Source: an uncultured Gammaproteobacteria bacterium
Lineage (GTDB): Bacteria > Pseudomonadota > Gammaproteobacteria > Steroidobacterales > GCA-2729495
DNA length: 64,000 nt
Direction of reading: 5' to 3'
NCBI GenBank assembly: GCA_937921935.1
Contig: CAKZWQ010000023.1
Coordinates: 1-64,000, forward strand
Part shown: positions 17,655 to 26,622 of the stretch, piece after piece
How the letters are laid out: each line of letters opens with the position of its first letter
Position numbering within the stretch: the stretch's first letter is position 1
Notes under the pieces: model-generated
Database searches by the model: none
What the model saw: only the letters and a program-made list of their open reading frames with translations
Told to the model about the DNA's origin: nothing
Made by a program: the position numbers and the translations under genes

Positions 17655-19850
17655 TCAGGTCCCGGCTGCCTGGGTCAGAACCGAAGGGCGATTGGCGAAG
17701 TCCACCAAATCCAGCAGTACCAGGCCGGCCTGATCTCTCAGCACGTCTGCGCGCTCTTCCTCTTCGGCCTCATCCAGGCTCTCCAGGGGCTCAAGGTCCA
17801 GGGCGGCACGGCGGATATTTTCCCTGACCAGTCGTTCTTCACGGCGCCCTTCGCGCTCTGCCCGCCGGGTCTCGATATTCAGCGACACGGAGCTCTGGGC
17901 ACGCGTTTCTTCGATGGCCTCGATGTCAGACACCAGGAATCTCACATCGGGATCGGTACTCAGGCGGGTGCGTTGGGAACGATTCAACTGATCGATAGTT
18001 TCGGTCAGCGGCCCGCGTGCATCGAAGCGGGTTGCTTCGATCTGATCCCAGGGCAGGGCACGCTCACGACTGCTTTCCCCGACTGTGTCGGGATCAACCA
18101 CGGATGGCAGGTCAACATCCGGCAGCACACCGCGATGCTGCGTGCTGCCGCCGGTCACGCGATAGTACTTGCCGATGGTCAGAGTTAATTGCCCGAGGCC
18201 TTCTTCCGGTACTCGACGGACGTACTGGTCCAGGACGTACAAATTCTGGACGGTTCCTTTGCCAAAGGTCTGCTGGCCGATGACCACGCCGCGTTGATAG
18301 TCCTGGATTGCAGCGGCAAAGATTTCCGAGGCCGACGCGCTGAATCGATCGACCAGCACCACCAGGGGGCCATCGTAGGCAGCCGTGGGCACCGGGTCTT
18401 CCAGCACCTCGACCCGGCCGTTGGTATCCTTTAGTTGCACGACCGGACCTTCGCCGATGAAAAGCCCCGTCAGCGCGGTGGCTTCTGACAAGTGGCCACC
18501 CCCGTTGCCGCGCAGATCCATGATCAGGCCGTCAACGCCTTCAGCCTGCAACTCGCCTATGAGCCTCTCTACATCGCGAGTTGTGCTCACGTAGTCTTTA
18601 TCGCCCCGATTACGCGCCTCAAAATCCTGGTAGAAGCTGGGCACGGTGATGACGCCGACCTGCACCGTCCCGCCGTTATGTTGCAGTTCGAGGGTCTCTG
18701 CACTGGCGGCCTGTTCTTCAAGTTTTATCTTGTCACGGGTGAGTTCAATAACGGTCTTTTCGTCGCCCGGCAAAGCATTAGCCGGCAAAACCTGCAGTCG
18801 AACCGAAGACCCGCTGGGCCCGCGAATCAGCTGCACCACGTCATCCAGTTGCCAGCCGACCACGTCGACGAAGCCATCTTCCTCGCCCTGGCCCACGGCT
18901 GTAATGCGGTCATTAGCCTGAATCCGGCCATCCAGAGCGGCAGGTCCGCCCGGGATGACATTCAGCACCTTAACCAGCTCGTCATCCAGCTGCAGCGATG
19001 CCCCGATGCCCTGATAAGACAGGCTCATCTGAATCCGATATTCCTCGGATTGCCGGGGTGACAGGTAGCTGGAATGGGGATCAAGGGTGCGGGCGAACGA
19101 GTTCATGAAGGTGTCAAAGACATCGTCGCTATCCAGTTCATTAACACGCTTTAACACGCGGTCATAGCGCTTGGTCAGAATGCTTACCGCGCCTTCCTCG
19201 GTCACTTCACCGGCATCGTCAACCTGGTCCTCCCAGGTTTTTTCAGCCAGCAGCAGGCCAATGGCGTCGTTCTTGACTCGCCTCCGCCAGACGTCCTGCA
19301 TTTCTGCTGCGGTCTTAATCCATGGCAGGTCTTCGCGGTCGAACTGGTAGGACTCGTCTACGGTGAAATCCGGTTCGCTGTCCAGCTGGCTCAGGGCGTA
19401 GCCCAGATTTTGCTGAGCCCGCAGTCGATAAAGGCGAAAAATATCAAATACCGGCTCGAGGTCTCCGGCTCTGAGCACGTCGTCCAGCTCCTGCCGATAA
19501 CGCGAGAAATATTTGATGTCTGCTTCCAGGAAATACTGTTTACCCGGGTCCAGCACCTCCAGGTAGTTTTCCAGGACGGCACCGGACAGCGAATCATCAA
19601 CCCGTGTCCGGGAGTAGTGTTGCCGTTCGACAAAGCGCGTCACCATGCGCGCCACCTGCCGGTGGCGGGAATCCGCACCCAGAATCGACGGCGCTTCTGT
19701 ATCGGCAGAGGCCGGACCAGGCTGGGGCAGAGCAACGGCAAGAACGGCCACCATCAGGGTGGCGATTCGTTTCAGGTATTCCCGGCCGCGGGGAGTTATG
19801 CTTCGCGCGCTTTCCATTTCTTCTTGAGCTAGATGGCAATCCAAGTGCAT
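17655..19850 (-). CDS. prc: Carboxy-terminal processing protease Prc (Tsp)
   Basis: A periplasmic serine protease with a Ser-Lys dyad that trims or degrades proteins from their C-termini, including penicillin-binding-protein and hydrolase partners in other species. 731 residues: signal-like hydrophobic segment (about 28-50), long N-terminal helical domain, PDZ domain (about 240-330, with GIGASLQLDDELVKVLNVIPGGPA), catalytic Ser in FSASASEIFAAAIQDYQ near 478 and Lys in QQTFGKGTVQNLY near 503, then a C-terminal helical domain. ATG 19850 is used; ATG 19817 is an alternative. Both lie ahead of the signal segment. Monocistronic. Confidence 0.94.
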   Translation of the reverse strand: MHLDCHLAQEEMESARSITPRGREYLKRIATLMVAVLAVALPQPGPASADTEAPSILGADSRHRQVARMVTRFVERQHYSRTRVDDSLSGAVLENYLEVLDPGKQYFLEADIKYFSRYRQELDDVLRAGDLEPVFDIFRLYRLRAQQNLGYALSQLDSEPDFTVDESYQFDREDLPWIKTAAEMQDVWRRRVKNDAIGLLLAEKTWEDQVDDAGEVTEEGAVSILTKRYDRVLKRVNELDSDDVFDTFMNSFARTLDPHSSYLSPRQSEEYRIQMSLSYQGIGASLQLDDELVKVLNVIPGGPAALDGRIQANDRITAVGQGEEDGFVDVVGWQLDDVVQLIRGPSGSSVRLQVLPANALPGDEKTVIELTRDKIKLEEQAASAETLELQHNGGTVQVGVITVPSFYQDFEARNRGDKDYVSTTRDVERLIGELQAEGVDGLIMDLRGNGGGHLSEATALTGLFIGEGPVVQLKDTNGRVEVLEDPVPTAAYDGPLVVLVDRFSASASEIFAAAIQDYQRGVVIGQQTFGKGTVQNLYVLDQYVRRVPEEGLGQLTLTIGKYYRVTGGSTQHRGVLPDVDLPSVVDPDTVGESSRERALPWDQIEATRFDARGPLTETIDQLNRSQRTRLSTDPDVRFLVSDIEAIEETRAQSSVSLNIETRRAEREGRREERLVRENIRRAALDLEPLESLDEAEEEERADVLRDQAGLVLLDLVDFANRPSVLTQAAGT

Positions 19851-19924
19851 CGATTTGAGCCTATTTTTGTAGTTAGTCGCAAGCGATATACCGAGTTTCC
19901 CCGAAACGGCGCCTGTTTGCTCCC

Positions 19925-20209
19925 ATGAGTCCCTCTGCTGTGGTTCTGGGGATCGTGATGGGCACTATCCTGGCTATCGCCTTCGGGTTGCTGGGGGTCA
20001 GTTTCATATTCTGGTGGCTGGCTGACGACTATCCGCGCTTTGCAGATGAGATGCCGATGCTGCTACGCAGCGCAGGCTTGTTCATCGCCCTTTCCTTGGC
20101 AGCCGTATTCTCCTTCCTAGGCGTGTTGCGGTCTCGTCCCTGGCGTCACCCCTGTCTTGGGTTGCTGGGGATTGGACTGGTCGCCACGGGTTGGTATTAC
20201 TGGCCCTGA
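19925..20209 (+). CDS. Small hypothetical membrane protein
   Basis: A 94-residue protein with three probable membrane helices (about residues 6-31, 47-65 and 76-92) and a short DDYPRFADEMP loop. No family was recognised. It is divergent from prc (74 bp gap). A hairpin with AAGGCC/GGCCTG arms followed by TTCTTATT lies at about 20216-20240 and may terminate the transcript. Confidence 0.55.
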   Translation: MSPSAVVLGIVMGTILAIAFGLLGVSFIFWWLADDYPRFADEMPMLLRSAGLFIALSLAAVFSFLGVLRSRPWRHPCLGLLGIGLVATGWYYWP

Positions 20210-20320
20210 GGCCGGCAAGGCCCTTTGGCCTGTTCTTATTACCGTGGCGTGCGGTGACACTATATTCTTGACAGGCTGTTCGCGCGGCCCCAATCAGACA
20301 TAAAGGCTTAAATTTCAGGC

Positions 20321-20647
20321 CTATTCCTCCGATTTTGAAGGAATTCCTGCATCTGCTCGCTGTCGGCCCATGCTGCGCCTTGCCCGGACCACCAGCCACC
20401 AGGTCAGGATCAGGGTTGCCGGGCTGAGCAGGAGTCCCCAGGCAGCCGCTTCGCCCCTGGCTGCGTCGCCATACACATTGGTCAGAAAACCGGCGAGTCC
20501 GCCCTCGCCGGCATAGGGGGCGATAAGCAGCGAACCAAAGAGGTAGACGGCCACGGGCGCAATAACCGCTCCCAGCACCAGGATATAGAGGCTGCTGGTT
20601 AGAACGCTGCGGCGTTTGGGTGGCTTGCTGGCTTCAGGCTGGGACAT
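20321..20647 (-). CDS. Hypothetical membrane protein
   Basis: A 108-residue protein: basic N-terminus, two probable membrane helices (about residues 17-43 and 68-88), a loop rich in Gly and Ala between them, and a hydrophilic tail. Not recognised. It follows the gene at 20698-20997 on the same strand with a 50-bp gap, so the two may form a small operon. Confidence 0.5.
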   Translation of the reverse strand: MSQPEASKPPKRRSVLTSSLYILVLGAVIAPVAVYLFGSLLIAPYAGEGGLAGFLTNVYGDAARGEAAAWGLLLSPATLILTWWLVVRARRSMGRQRADAGIPSKSEE

Positions 20648-20697
20648 AAGACAGGCGGTTGGAACAGCCGATATTGTCGCATGGAAAAGCCCGCTCT

Positions 20698-20997
20698 CTA
20701 GTTAGTGCGATCAGGCCCGGATCGGTAGCTTCGAAAGCGAAGCCTCAGCGTTACCAGCCCCAGGCCGATATGCAGGCAGACCAGGCCAAGCAAAATTATG
20801 TAGGGCAGGATCCAGGTCCAGCCGGGCAGATAAAGAGCCGCGATCAGCGCGCCAGTGCCGGCAAGAATGTAGATGTAGGGGAGGGCTTCATACACGGCTT
20901 TGGGTAACCATAATTTGCGCAACAGTATCCGGCGTATCACCGCGAGCGGTCCGTTGCCCGGTGTAGCGGTTTGAGTCGTTGCGATGGGAGTGTGCAT
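20698..20997 (-). CDS. Hypothetical membrane protein
   Basis: A 99-residue protein with two probable helices (about residues 39-60 and 64-86) and basic ends (VIRRILLRKLW; LRLRFRSYRSG), which suggests both termini in the cytoplasm. No family recognised. It is on the same strand as 20321-20647 and the FHA gene 87 bp upstream. Confidence 0.5.
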   Translation of the reverse strand: MHTPIATTQTATPGNGPLAVIRRILLRKLWLPKAVYEALPYIYILAGTGALIAALYLPGWTWILPYIILLGLVCLHIGLGLVTLRLRFRSYRSGPDRTN

Positions 20998-21084
20998 GAG
21001 CTGTCAATGCACTATGCCCCGGGAGTCAGAGTCTGTCTGTGAGCCTAATCACACGGGCGAGTCATGCGCTCGTTATCCGTCTCG

Positions 21085-23115
21085 TCAGGCGCTGCCCTCG
21101 GCAGAGTCATGGGCCAAGAGATCAATGAACTTGAACTGAATCTTGCCCAGGTCGACCAGGTCACCGTTGCTCAGCTTGTGGCGTTTGACGCGCTCGGCAT
21201 TTACAACCACACCGTTTTTACTGCCCATGTCCTCGATATAAGTTTCACCTTGCTCCGTCAACAGCTTCGCATGACAGCGGCTTATGTATTGCCGGCGAAT
21301 CTGAATGTCGCTATCCGGCGAGCGGCCTATGGTCATCAGTGATTTGTAAAGCGGGTATTTGACTGCTCGTTCGCCATTGACCGCTACCATCACACGAGTT
21401 ATCTGAGCAGCTTCTTCATCCTTGCTGCTGGGGTCGGCAGTCCGTGCCATCATGGCGTCCAGGCGCTGAATCTGCGCTTCAAGATCACCCAGCTTGTCCA
21501 TGTCGCGACCGAAGTCTTCGATGGTCATGGTTTTGGCCTGTAGCTCGGATTCCAGCGTGGCAATGGTCTGACGTTGTTCTGCGATCTCGGTTTGCATCAC
21601 TTCTCGCTGAGCCTCGAGTTCCTGTGCCTTGGACTGTAATTCGGATGCCTGGGCATCTCTGGCTTCGACAACATCTGTCAGCCGCTGGTTGTCCGCCTTT
21701 AGCGCGATGAGCTCATCCCTGACGCTCACCAATGATTCCGTCTGTTCTGCGGCCGTTTCATCCAGGCTGCTGATGTGTTCAGTGCGCTGCTCCAGTTCCA
21801 GTTGGGCAGCATCAAACCGGTGTTCCAGGGCCGCCAGCTGCTCCAGTAATGCTTCGCTGCGCGCGCGTTCGGCGGTAAAGGCTTCATCATCCGCTGTCGC
21901 TTGCTGCCGTGTCGCCTCAAGTTCGTCGCGCGCGCTGGCAAGTTCCTTTGTCGCGCTGCTTAGCTCGTCGCTCAGCTCCTCAATGCGAGAACTCTTATCG
22001 TCAATTTTCTGCTGCATGGACTCAGCTGCAGCGTGTTGCTCGCTCAGCTGCTGATTGAGCTCGCCAAGCTCCTGTTCGCGTGCCGCCAGCCTGATAATTT
22101 GTTCCTGGGTTTCTGCTTCGGCAGAACGCGAGTGTGTCCTGAACTGGACGAGCTGACGCTCCAGGCCATTAACTGCCTGCTGCAGCTGTAGCTGTGCCTG
22201 CCGATGCCGGGCCAGTTGCTGTTCTTTCGCCCCGGCGGCTTTCTCCAGGCTGCTGATTAGCCGGGTTTGTCGTTCGCAGGCCGCTTGCATCGCGATCCAG
22301 CGGGAACGCCGACCTTCTATGTAAGTCTCCAGATCCTGCAGCCGCTGCCGACCGCGATGCACGACTTGCTCCAGATCCTGCGCCCGGGCGAGTTGCGTTG
22401 CTGCCTCTGCCTGCAGTTCCTGTTCACGAGTCTGATCCAGGCTGACCTGTTCGTCCAGGCTTGCGAGTTCCCGGCGAGCGTCATCCAGTTCCTGGCGGAC
22501 CTGCTGTAATTCCGTCTCGCGCGCCCTGAGTTCCTGCTTACGCGTTTGATCCTGGGCGATTTGTTCGTCCAGCGCTACGAGTTGCTGGCGGGCCTCATCG
22601 CGTTCCCGGTGCGCGTGCTGCAGTTCAGCCTCACGTGCCTCAAGTTCCTGTTGCTGTTTCTCCAATTGCCCGATATGTCGGGTCTGGGTTTCGCGCAATC
22701 GGCGATCCGCCTGCTCAAGGTTTTGCCTGGCCGTAATGGCGGTGCTCAGCTCGTCTTCGAGTGCTTCGATGGCGCTGCCACGGGCCTGCATCTCGGTCTG
22801 AAGACGGCTGACTTCCGTATCTCGCTGGCGCAGCTCTTCTTCGATGCTGCTCCAGCGGGCCTGCAAGGTCTGAAACTCGTCCTCAAGCCGCTGCAGGGAT
22901 GAGCTTTCGGTGAGCAGAGTCCAGTTCGTTGCCTTGCCGACAGCCCGGTCCATGCGCAGCACCGGGCGCTCGCCAGTATCCTCGACACCCAATTCTTCAG
23001 GAGCGGCTGAGGACCGCATGCGGCGCACGGCAGCCTCGCTCAGGATCGGCAGCTCATCGGTGGGGTCGTCTTCCAGGTACTCCTCAAGGGAGTCGATGGT
23101 CTTTTTATGCTTCAT
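21085..23115 (-). CDS. Long coiled-coil protein with C-terminal FHA domain
   Basis: A 676-residue protein. The start ATG 23115 is preferred to an in-frame TTG at 23145. Residues about 1-80 are acidic and low in structure, about 85-560 are almost pure coiled coil (Glu, Gln, Arg, Leu heptads), and the last 100 residues are an FHA domain: GRSPDSDIQI, YISRCHAKLL, YIEDMGSKNGVVVN, which contains the Gly-Arg, Ser, His and Ser-x-Asn-Gly phosphothreonine-binding signature. Part of the coil is a duplicated unit of about 39 residues (around 22410-22650). FHA domains read Ser/Thr phosphorylation, but no Ser/Thr kinase is seen nearby. No signal peptide; likely a cytoplasmic scaffold. Confidence 0.8.
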   Translation of the reverse strand: MKHKKTIDSLEEYLEDDPTDELPILSEAAVRRMRSSAAPEELGVEDTGERPVLRMDRAVGKATNWTLLTESSSLQRLEDEFQTLQARWSSIEEELRQRDTEVSRLQTEMQARGSAIEALEDELSTAITARQNLEQADRRLRETQTRHIGQLEKQQQELEAREAELQHAHRERDEARQQLVALDEQIAQDQTRKQELRARETELQQVRQELDDARRELASLDEQVSLDQTREQELQAEAATQLARAQDLEQVVHRGRQRLQDLETYIEGRRSRWIAMQAACERQTRLISSLEKAAGAKEQQLARHRQAQLQLQQAVNGLERQLVQFRTHSRSAEAETQEQIIRLAAREQELGELNQQLSEQHAAAESMQQKIDDKSSRIEELSDELSSATKELASARDELEATRQQATADDEAFTAERARSEALLEQLAALEHRFDAAQLELEQRTEHISSLDETAAEQTESLVSVRDELIALKADNQRLTDVVEARDAQASELQSKAQELEAQREVMQTEIAEQRQTIATLESELQAKTMTIEDFGRDMDKLGDLEAQIQRLDAMMARTADPSSKDEEAAQITRVMVAVNGERAVKYPLYKSLMTIGRSPDSDIQIRRQYISRCHAKLLTEQGETYIEDMGSKNGVVVNAERVKRHKLSNGDLVDLGKIQFKFIDLLAHDSAEGSA

Positions 23116-23227
23116 TGCCCGTTCTTTGTGCGGGGTTTTTATCAAAGGTGCTCGCTGCGATGCAGCTATACGCGGGAGTAATAAGTATCATCCTAATACT
23201 TATAGCCTTTCGCCGCAGTGGCTTGCT

Positions 23228-24484
23228 TTACATTTCTGCCTCGGCGCCTGAGGCCAGTGTTCGAGCCCCCGCGAGGCTGGGCGGGGCCTTACCCTGGCTC
23301 ATTGCTGTCGCGATCGCCTGGAGGCCTTCAAAATCCACCGGGGCGGATTCCTGGGCAAGCCGTCTTGCCAGATCCGTGATGCCCACGGCGCGGTCTGTTG
23401 CCCGGCCAAGATCCTCGGCCAGATCATGGAACAGAACCACTGCTCGCGCCGTCACCGCGCCTGACGCACGCTTAGTCAGCAGGCTTTTCACGCTTCGGCC
23501 CCGACGCCGAAACTTCTCAATTGTGCCGTCAAAGCGTCGCTGGGAGATGGTGCCGGATCTTAGCAATAGCTCCAGGGTGAGGTATTCCGCCAGGCCTTCG
23601 TCAATCCAGTCATGCTCTGGCGCTGTTGGGACGGGGAGCAGAGCATGTACGCTTTCATGCACCAGCGTGCTGGTCCCATCCTCGCTCAGCAGGGGCAAAT
23701 CGGCGTGCAGGTAAAGGGAGGCTGGCCCCGACAGTCCCCCTCGCCACATGGGCTCTCCGGCAGACACCACCAGCAGAGCCTCGGGGGGCTCGGGCACGAT
23801 TTCCAGCAGTTCGGGGAGGTTCCAGCGTAACAAGGCGAGCATGCTGACGCGTTGGATGCCCTGGCCGATAGGCCCGGCCACTGTGACCTGGGTCCCGTCA
23901 ATGTTGTCACGCTTGATACCCAGCCGGCCGGCCACGCTCCATCCCGTTGGCCGGTCAAACTTGCGCGCGGGATTGTCCACGCGGCTTATGCCACCTTTGC
24001 CGGCGGGATAGCGCGTCACTGCTTGCCAGTCCTCGGGCACGGTCAGTCGGAGCTGGCTGCGGGATTGGCTGCCATCTGCCTGGCTAATGCCCGCTGGTGG
24101 GAACAAGTCTTCAAGGCGGAACAGGGCCCAGTCTCGCTCAACGAGCGCATCGTACGAGCCGGTATTGCGCCGCTGGCGAAGATTGCTCCGATAACGCAGT
24201 TCACCCCCGCTGGCGGGCGGTCGCCAGATAAGCTGGTCCCCGGTGCGGAAGATTTCGCCGTCCCCCGCAAAGTTGCCAAAGCGTTTGCTCGGTGCTCGCA
24301 GCCGCACTTCCTGGAGCAGGGCATTGCTTTGCTCGACCCGAATGAAGGTTTGGACCCGCTGCTGGCCGGCTTTTATTTCGGCGCCGAAAAGCACCGGGTA
24401 GACCAGCGGGTCCGCCGCAGTCTGAGCGAAGGCTGGCCAGATCAGCAGCCACCAGAGTCGGTGTGTCAGCAAGCGCGATCGCAA
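23228..24484 (-). CDS. Exported gluzincin-type metallopeptidase-like protein
   Basis: A predicted exported protein of about 418 residues. The frame opens at 24583, inside the upstream gene; a TTG at 24484 directly ahead of a signal sequence (RSRLLTHRLWWLLIWPAFAQ) is the likelier start. After a beta-rich N-terminal domain (about 25-265), the C-terminal part has STLVHESVHALLP (HExxH zinc motif) followed 16 residues later by WIDEGLAEY, whose Glu is placed as the third ligand of M1/M61-type gluzincins. The order beta domain then catalytic domain fits the M61 glycyl aminopeptidase-like family, though sequence similarity is not certain. Last gene of a three-gene run with two lipoproteins. Confidence 0.7.
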   Translation of the reverse strand: MRSRLLTHRLWWLLIWPAFAQTAADPLVYPVLFGAEIKAGQQRVQTFIRVEQSNALLQEVRLRAPSKRFGNFAGDGEIFRTGDQLIWRPPASGGELRYRSNLRQRRNTGSYDALVERDWALFRLEDLFPPAGISQADGSQSRSQLRLTVPEDWQAVTRYPAGKGGISRVDNPARKFDRPTGWSVAGRLGIKRDNIDGTQVTVAGPIGQGIQRVSMLALLRWNLPELLEIVPEPPEALLVVSAGEPMWRGGLSGPASLYLHADLPLLSEDGTSTLVHESVHALLPVPTAPEHDWIDEGLAEYLTLELLLRSGTISQRRFDGTIEKFRRRGRSVKSLLTKRASGAVTARAVVLFHDLAEDLGRATDRAVGITDLARRLAQESAPVDFEGLQAIATAMSQGKAPPSLAGARTLASGAEAEM

Positions 24485-24506
24485 GAACTTGGCCGGGCAG
24501 CAGGGT

Positions 24507-25169
24507 TCAGGTGGAACCTTCGTTGATGAAGTTGCGCAACTCTTTGGCCAGGCCCTTGCAGGCGGCCGACTGGGTGCGTGCAATCAGCGGCACGGGGACG
24601 ACCAGCGCAGGGATCATTGATGTGCCGCGCACTGCCGCGCTGACGGCGCCGGCGGACTCACCATCCTCGATATCCCAGATGGAAGCTTCATAACTGGAGT
24701 CATTTTCCCACCAGGCCAGACCGTAACAGCCACCGCCGCCCGGGCCCACGGCGCAGGACAGGCTGCCGCCTCCCGAGGTTCTTTCGGTATTGCCATTAAT
24801 CCAGACGATGTAGCGGACCCCGCTTTCGCGAATTCGCGTAGCCACCCCGGGCTTGGCCATGAGCTCTGGCAAGGCGTTCGGTCCCTGGGGCATGGTGCGT
24901 GGCTCGAACCAGGGGAACAGGGCGTCGGCAAATTTCTGATCGGGGAATACGGCAAGCTTCGCGCTGCCTTTCTGGACTTCACGGGTTACACAGTCGACAA
25001 ACTTGTCTTCTGTCTGGTTACCCGTGTGATAGCTGGCTTCAACAATCACGATGGACTGGCCATCGCCAATCCCGGTAGACGTGTTCTTCAAGCCTTCCAC
25101 ACGGGTCGTCATGCAAGCCGTCGCAAACAGGCACAGGCTGACGCTCAGGCAGGCGCGTAGCCGCGTCAT
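24507..25169 (-). CDS. Hypothetical lipoprotein
   Basis: A 220-residue protein. Start ATG 25169 gives the signal MTRLRACLSVSLCLFATAC with lipobox FATAC; the frame extends to 25214 but that would overlap the upstream gene. The mature part contains GDGQSIVIVEASYHTGNQTEDKF near 36 and a cysteine pair around a glycine-rich loop (SCAVGPGGGGCYG near 140). No family recognised. It lies between a second lipoprotein (13 bp upstream) and the gluzincin-like gene, and the spacing indicates one operon. Confidence 0.7.
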   Translation of the reverse strand: MTRLRACLSVSLCLFATACMTTRVEGLKNTSTGIGDGQSIVIVEASYHTGNQTEDKFVDCVTREVQKGSAKLAVFPDQKFADALFPWFEPRTMPQGPNALPELMAKPGVATRIRESGVRYIVWINGNTERTSGGGSLSCAVGPGGGGCYGLAWWENDSSYEASIWDIEDGESAGAVSAAVRGTSMIPALVVPVPLIARTQSAACKGLAKELRNFINEGST

Positions 25170-25182
25170 CGGCAGACTGAAC

Positions 25183-25917
25183 TCAGGACTCACTGATGAA
25201 CTCCTCACCGACAATAGTCGGATTCTCGGGCAGCGGCTCAGGGGTTGATTCTAACGCCTCCATGTCCGGGCCATCGCTGTCAGCCAGATCCGCCGCCTGC
25301 GTACCTTCTCCCGGGCTATTCTCGCCCATAACGGCGCGCCGCAGCGCCGTATCCTTGGTCAGGGACTCGATAATGATGCTGGCGGCATCCCGCATGGCCC
25401 AGACGGTCGCTTCCCGCATGGATTCCTTGCCCTTCAGTCGCCGAGAGTCCACCTCGCCGTAGCCGGGCACGGGTACCGTAGACCGCAGTTTGCCGTCCGG
25501 GCTGTATACGTTAATGGTGTAACGAATCCAGACCGCGTACTGGTTATTGCGTGACTGGCGAGGCAGGGAGAATTCGAGGGCTTGAATAGCCGGCTCAAGA
25601 ATCACATCGATGCCGTCAGCCGACGGGCCATCAACGGCTATGACCGTTGCAAAGGTTTCATTGAAAATGCTTTCGAAGAGCAATTGATTGGCGGCGCCGA
25701 TACTGAAGGTCCAGTCGATGTTGTCCATCGGCAGTTCTTCATTATAGGTGTAGTTCGTGAGTGCGTCGGTGTAATAGATACCTGCCGTGAGGGGCAGGGC
25801 ATCCACCAGGGGTTCCGGGAAAGTGGTTGTCACTTCTATGCTTGGTGAGCAGCCCGACAGCGCCAGGCCTGCGGCGAGCAGGATGGCGGTTGCTTTGTTA
25901 CTTGTTGTAATCGTCAT
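25183..25917 (-). CDS. Hypothetical lipoprotein
   Basis: A 244-residue protein. Start ATG 25917 gives the signal MTITTSNKATAILLAAGLALSGC with a consensus lipobox LSGC; upstream in-frame sequence to 25992 is not signal-like. The mature protein has alternating beta strands (IDVILEPAIQALEF, NQYAVWIRYTINVYSPDG) and a conserved-looking ESMREATVWAMRDAASIIIESL helix, then an acidic, Pro-rich tail. The shape resembles lipoproteins with a TPM/YajG-like alpha-beta domain, but no family can be named. First gene of the run 25917-23228. Confidence 0.7.
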   Translation of the reverse strand: MTITTSNKATAILLAAGLALSGCSPSIEVTTTFPEPLVDALPLTAGIYYTDALTNYTYNEELPMDNIDWTFSIGAANQLLFESIFNETFATVIAVDGPSADGIDVILEPAIQALEFSLPRQSRNNQYAVWIRYTINVYSPDGKLRSTVPVPGYGEVDSRRLKGKESMREATVWAMRDAASIIIESLTKDTALRRAVMGENSPGEGTQAADLADSDGPDMEALESTPEPLPENPTIVGEEFISES

Positions 25918-26072
25918 GGTCTGGCTGACATAGCTTCGCGCAGCAGCAGCGTCGTGCCCGGGGAGACTCGTCTTTTGAGCCCGGCCACCCAAGCGATGTC
26001 CGAACGCTTAGACTGTTGTATTTGAAGACTCTACAGGTGCCTTCGGGCGGCCTGCAAGGCAAACTCCAGCTT

Positions 26073-26534
26073 ATGGAAACACCGGCGACATTCTGGGCGC
26101 GATGCAGTGACCAACTGGGGCCCGCAGCTCAGGCCCGCGGCTATATTGAGCGCCGGATTGGGAATTCCGCCGAGCTGGTGGACCAGGTGCTCGAGTTAGT
26201 CATAAGCGGCGAGAAAACCGGTACTTTTTCATTGCCAGGCGAACTGGCCCGCCAGGGACCGCTGCCTCGAGCCGGCGACTATTTCATTCTCACCCGGTTC
26301 GATGGCAGTGCGGCTTGCCTGGTAGTGTTGGAGGAGTGCGAGGAAGTCCCGTTCGACAAAATTAGCCAGCGGCACATAGAAGTAGAAGCTGTAGCGGTGC
26401 GAGATCTCAAACTTTGGCAAGATTTTCATCGCCAGTACTGGACCAAAGTGCTTGAAGCGCAAGGAGAGGTATTTAAAGAATCTCAAGCTCTGCTGGCGCA
26501 GCGGTTTAAACTGCTTGAAGTCGCGGCGCCCTAG
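26073..26534 (+). CDS. ASCH domain protein
   Basis: A 153-residue soluble protein from ATG 26073 (a TTG at 26016 would add 19 residues). It carries the ASCH fold pattern: VLELVISGEKTGTFSLPGEL near residues 34-53, GDYFILTRFDGSAACLVVLEECEEVPFDKIS near 62-92, and a C-terminal FHRQYWTKVL. ASCH proteins are predicted RNA-binding or RNA-processing factors; some act on acetylated cytidine. Exact role unknown. It is divergent from the lipoprotein cluster. Confidence 0.8.
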   Translation: METPATFWARCSDQLGPAAQARGYIERRIGNSAELVDQVLELVISGEKTGTFSLPGELARQGPLPRAGDYFILTRFDGSAACLVVLEECEEVPFDKISQRHIEVEAVAVRDLKLWQDFHRQYWTKVLEAQGEVFKESQALLAQRFKLLEVAAP

Positions 26535-26622
26535 TCATCGCCCTGCGCCAGACTTGAATGCTCAGGGTGCTGATCCTTTTTCCTTACCAACCAGAACGAC
26601 TAAAGCTCGCAGAGAGTTGCGG

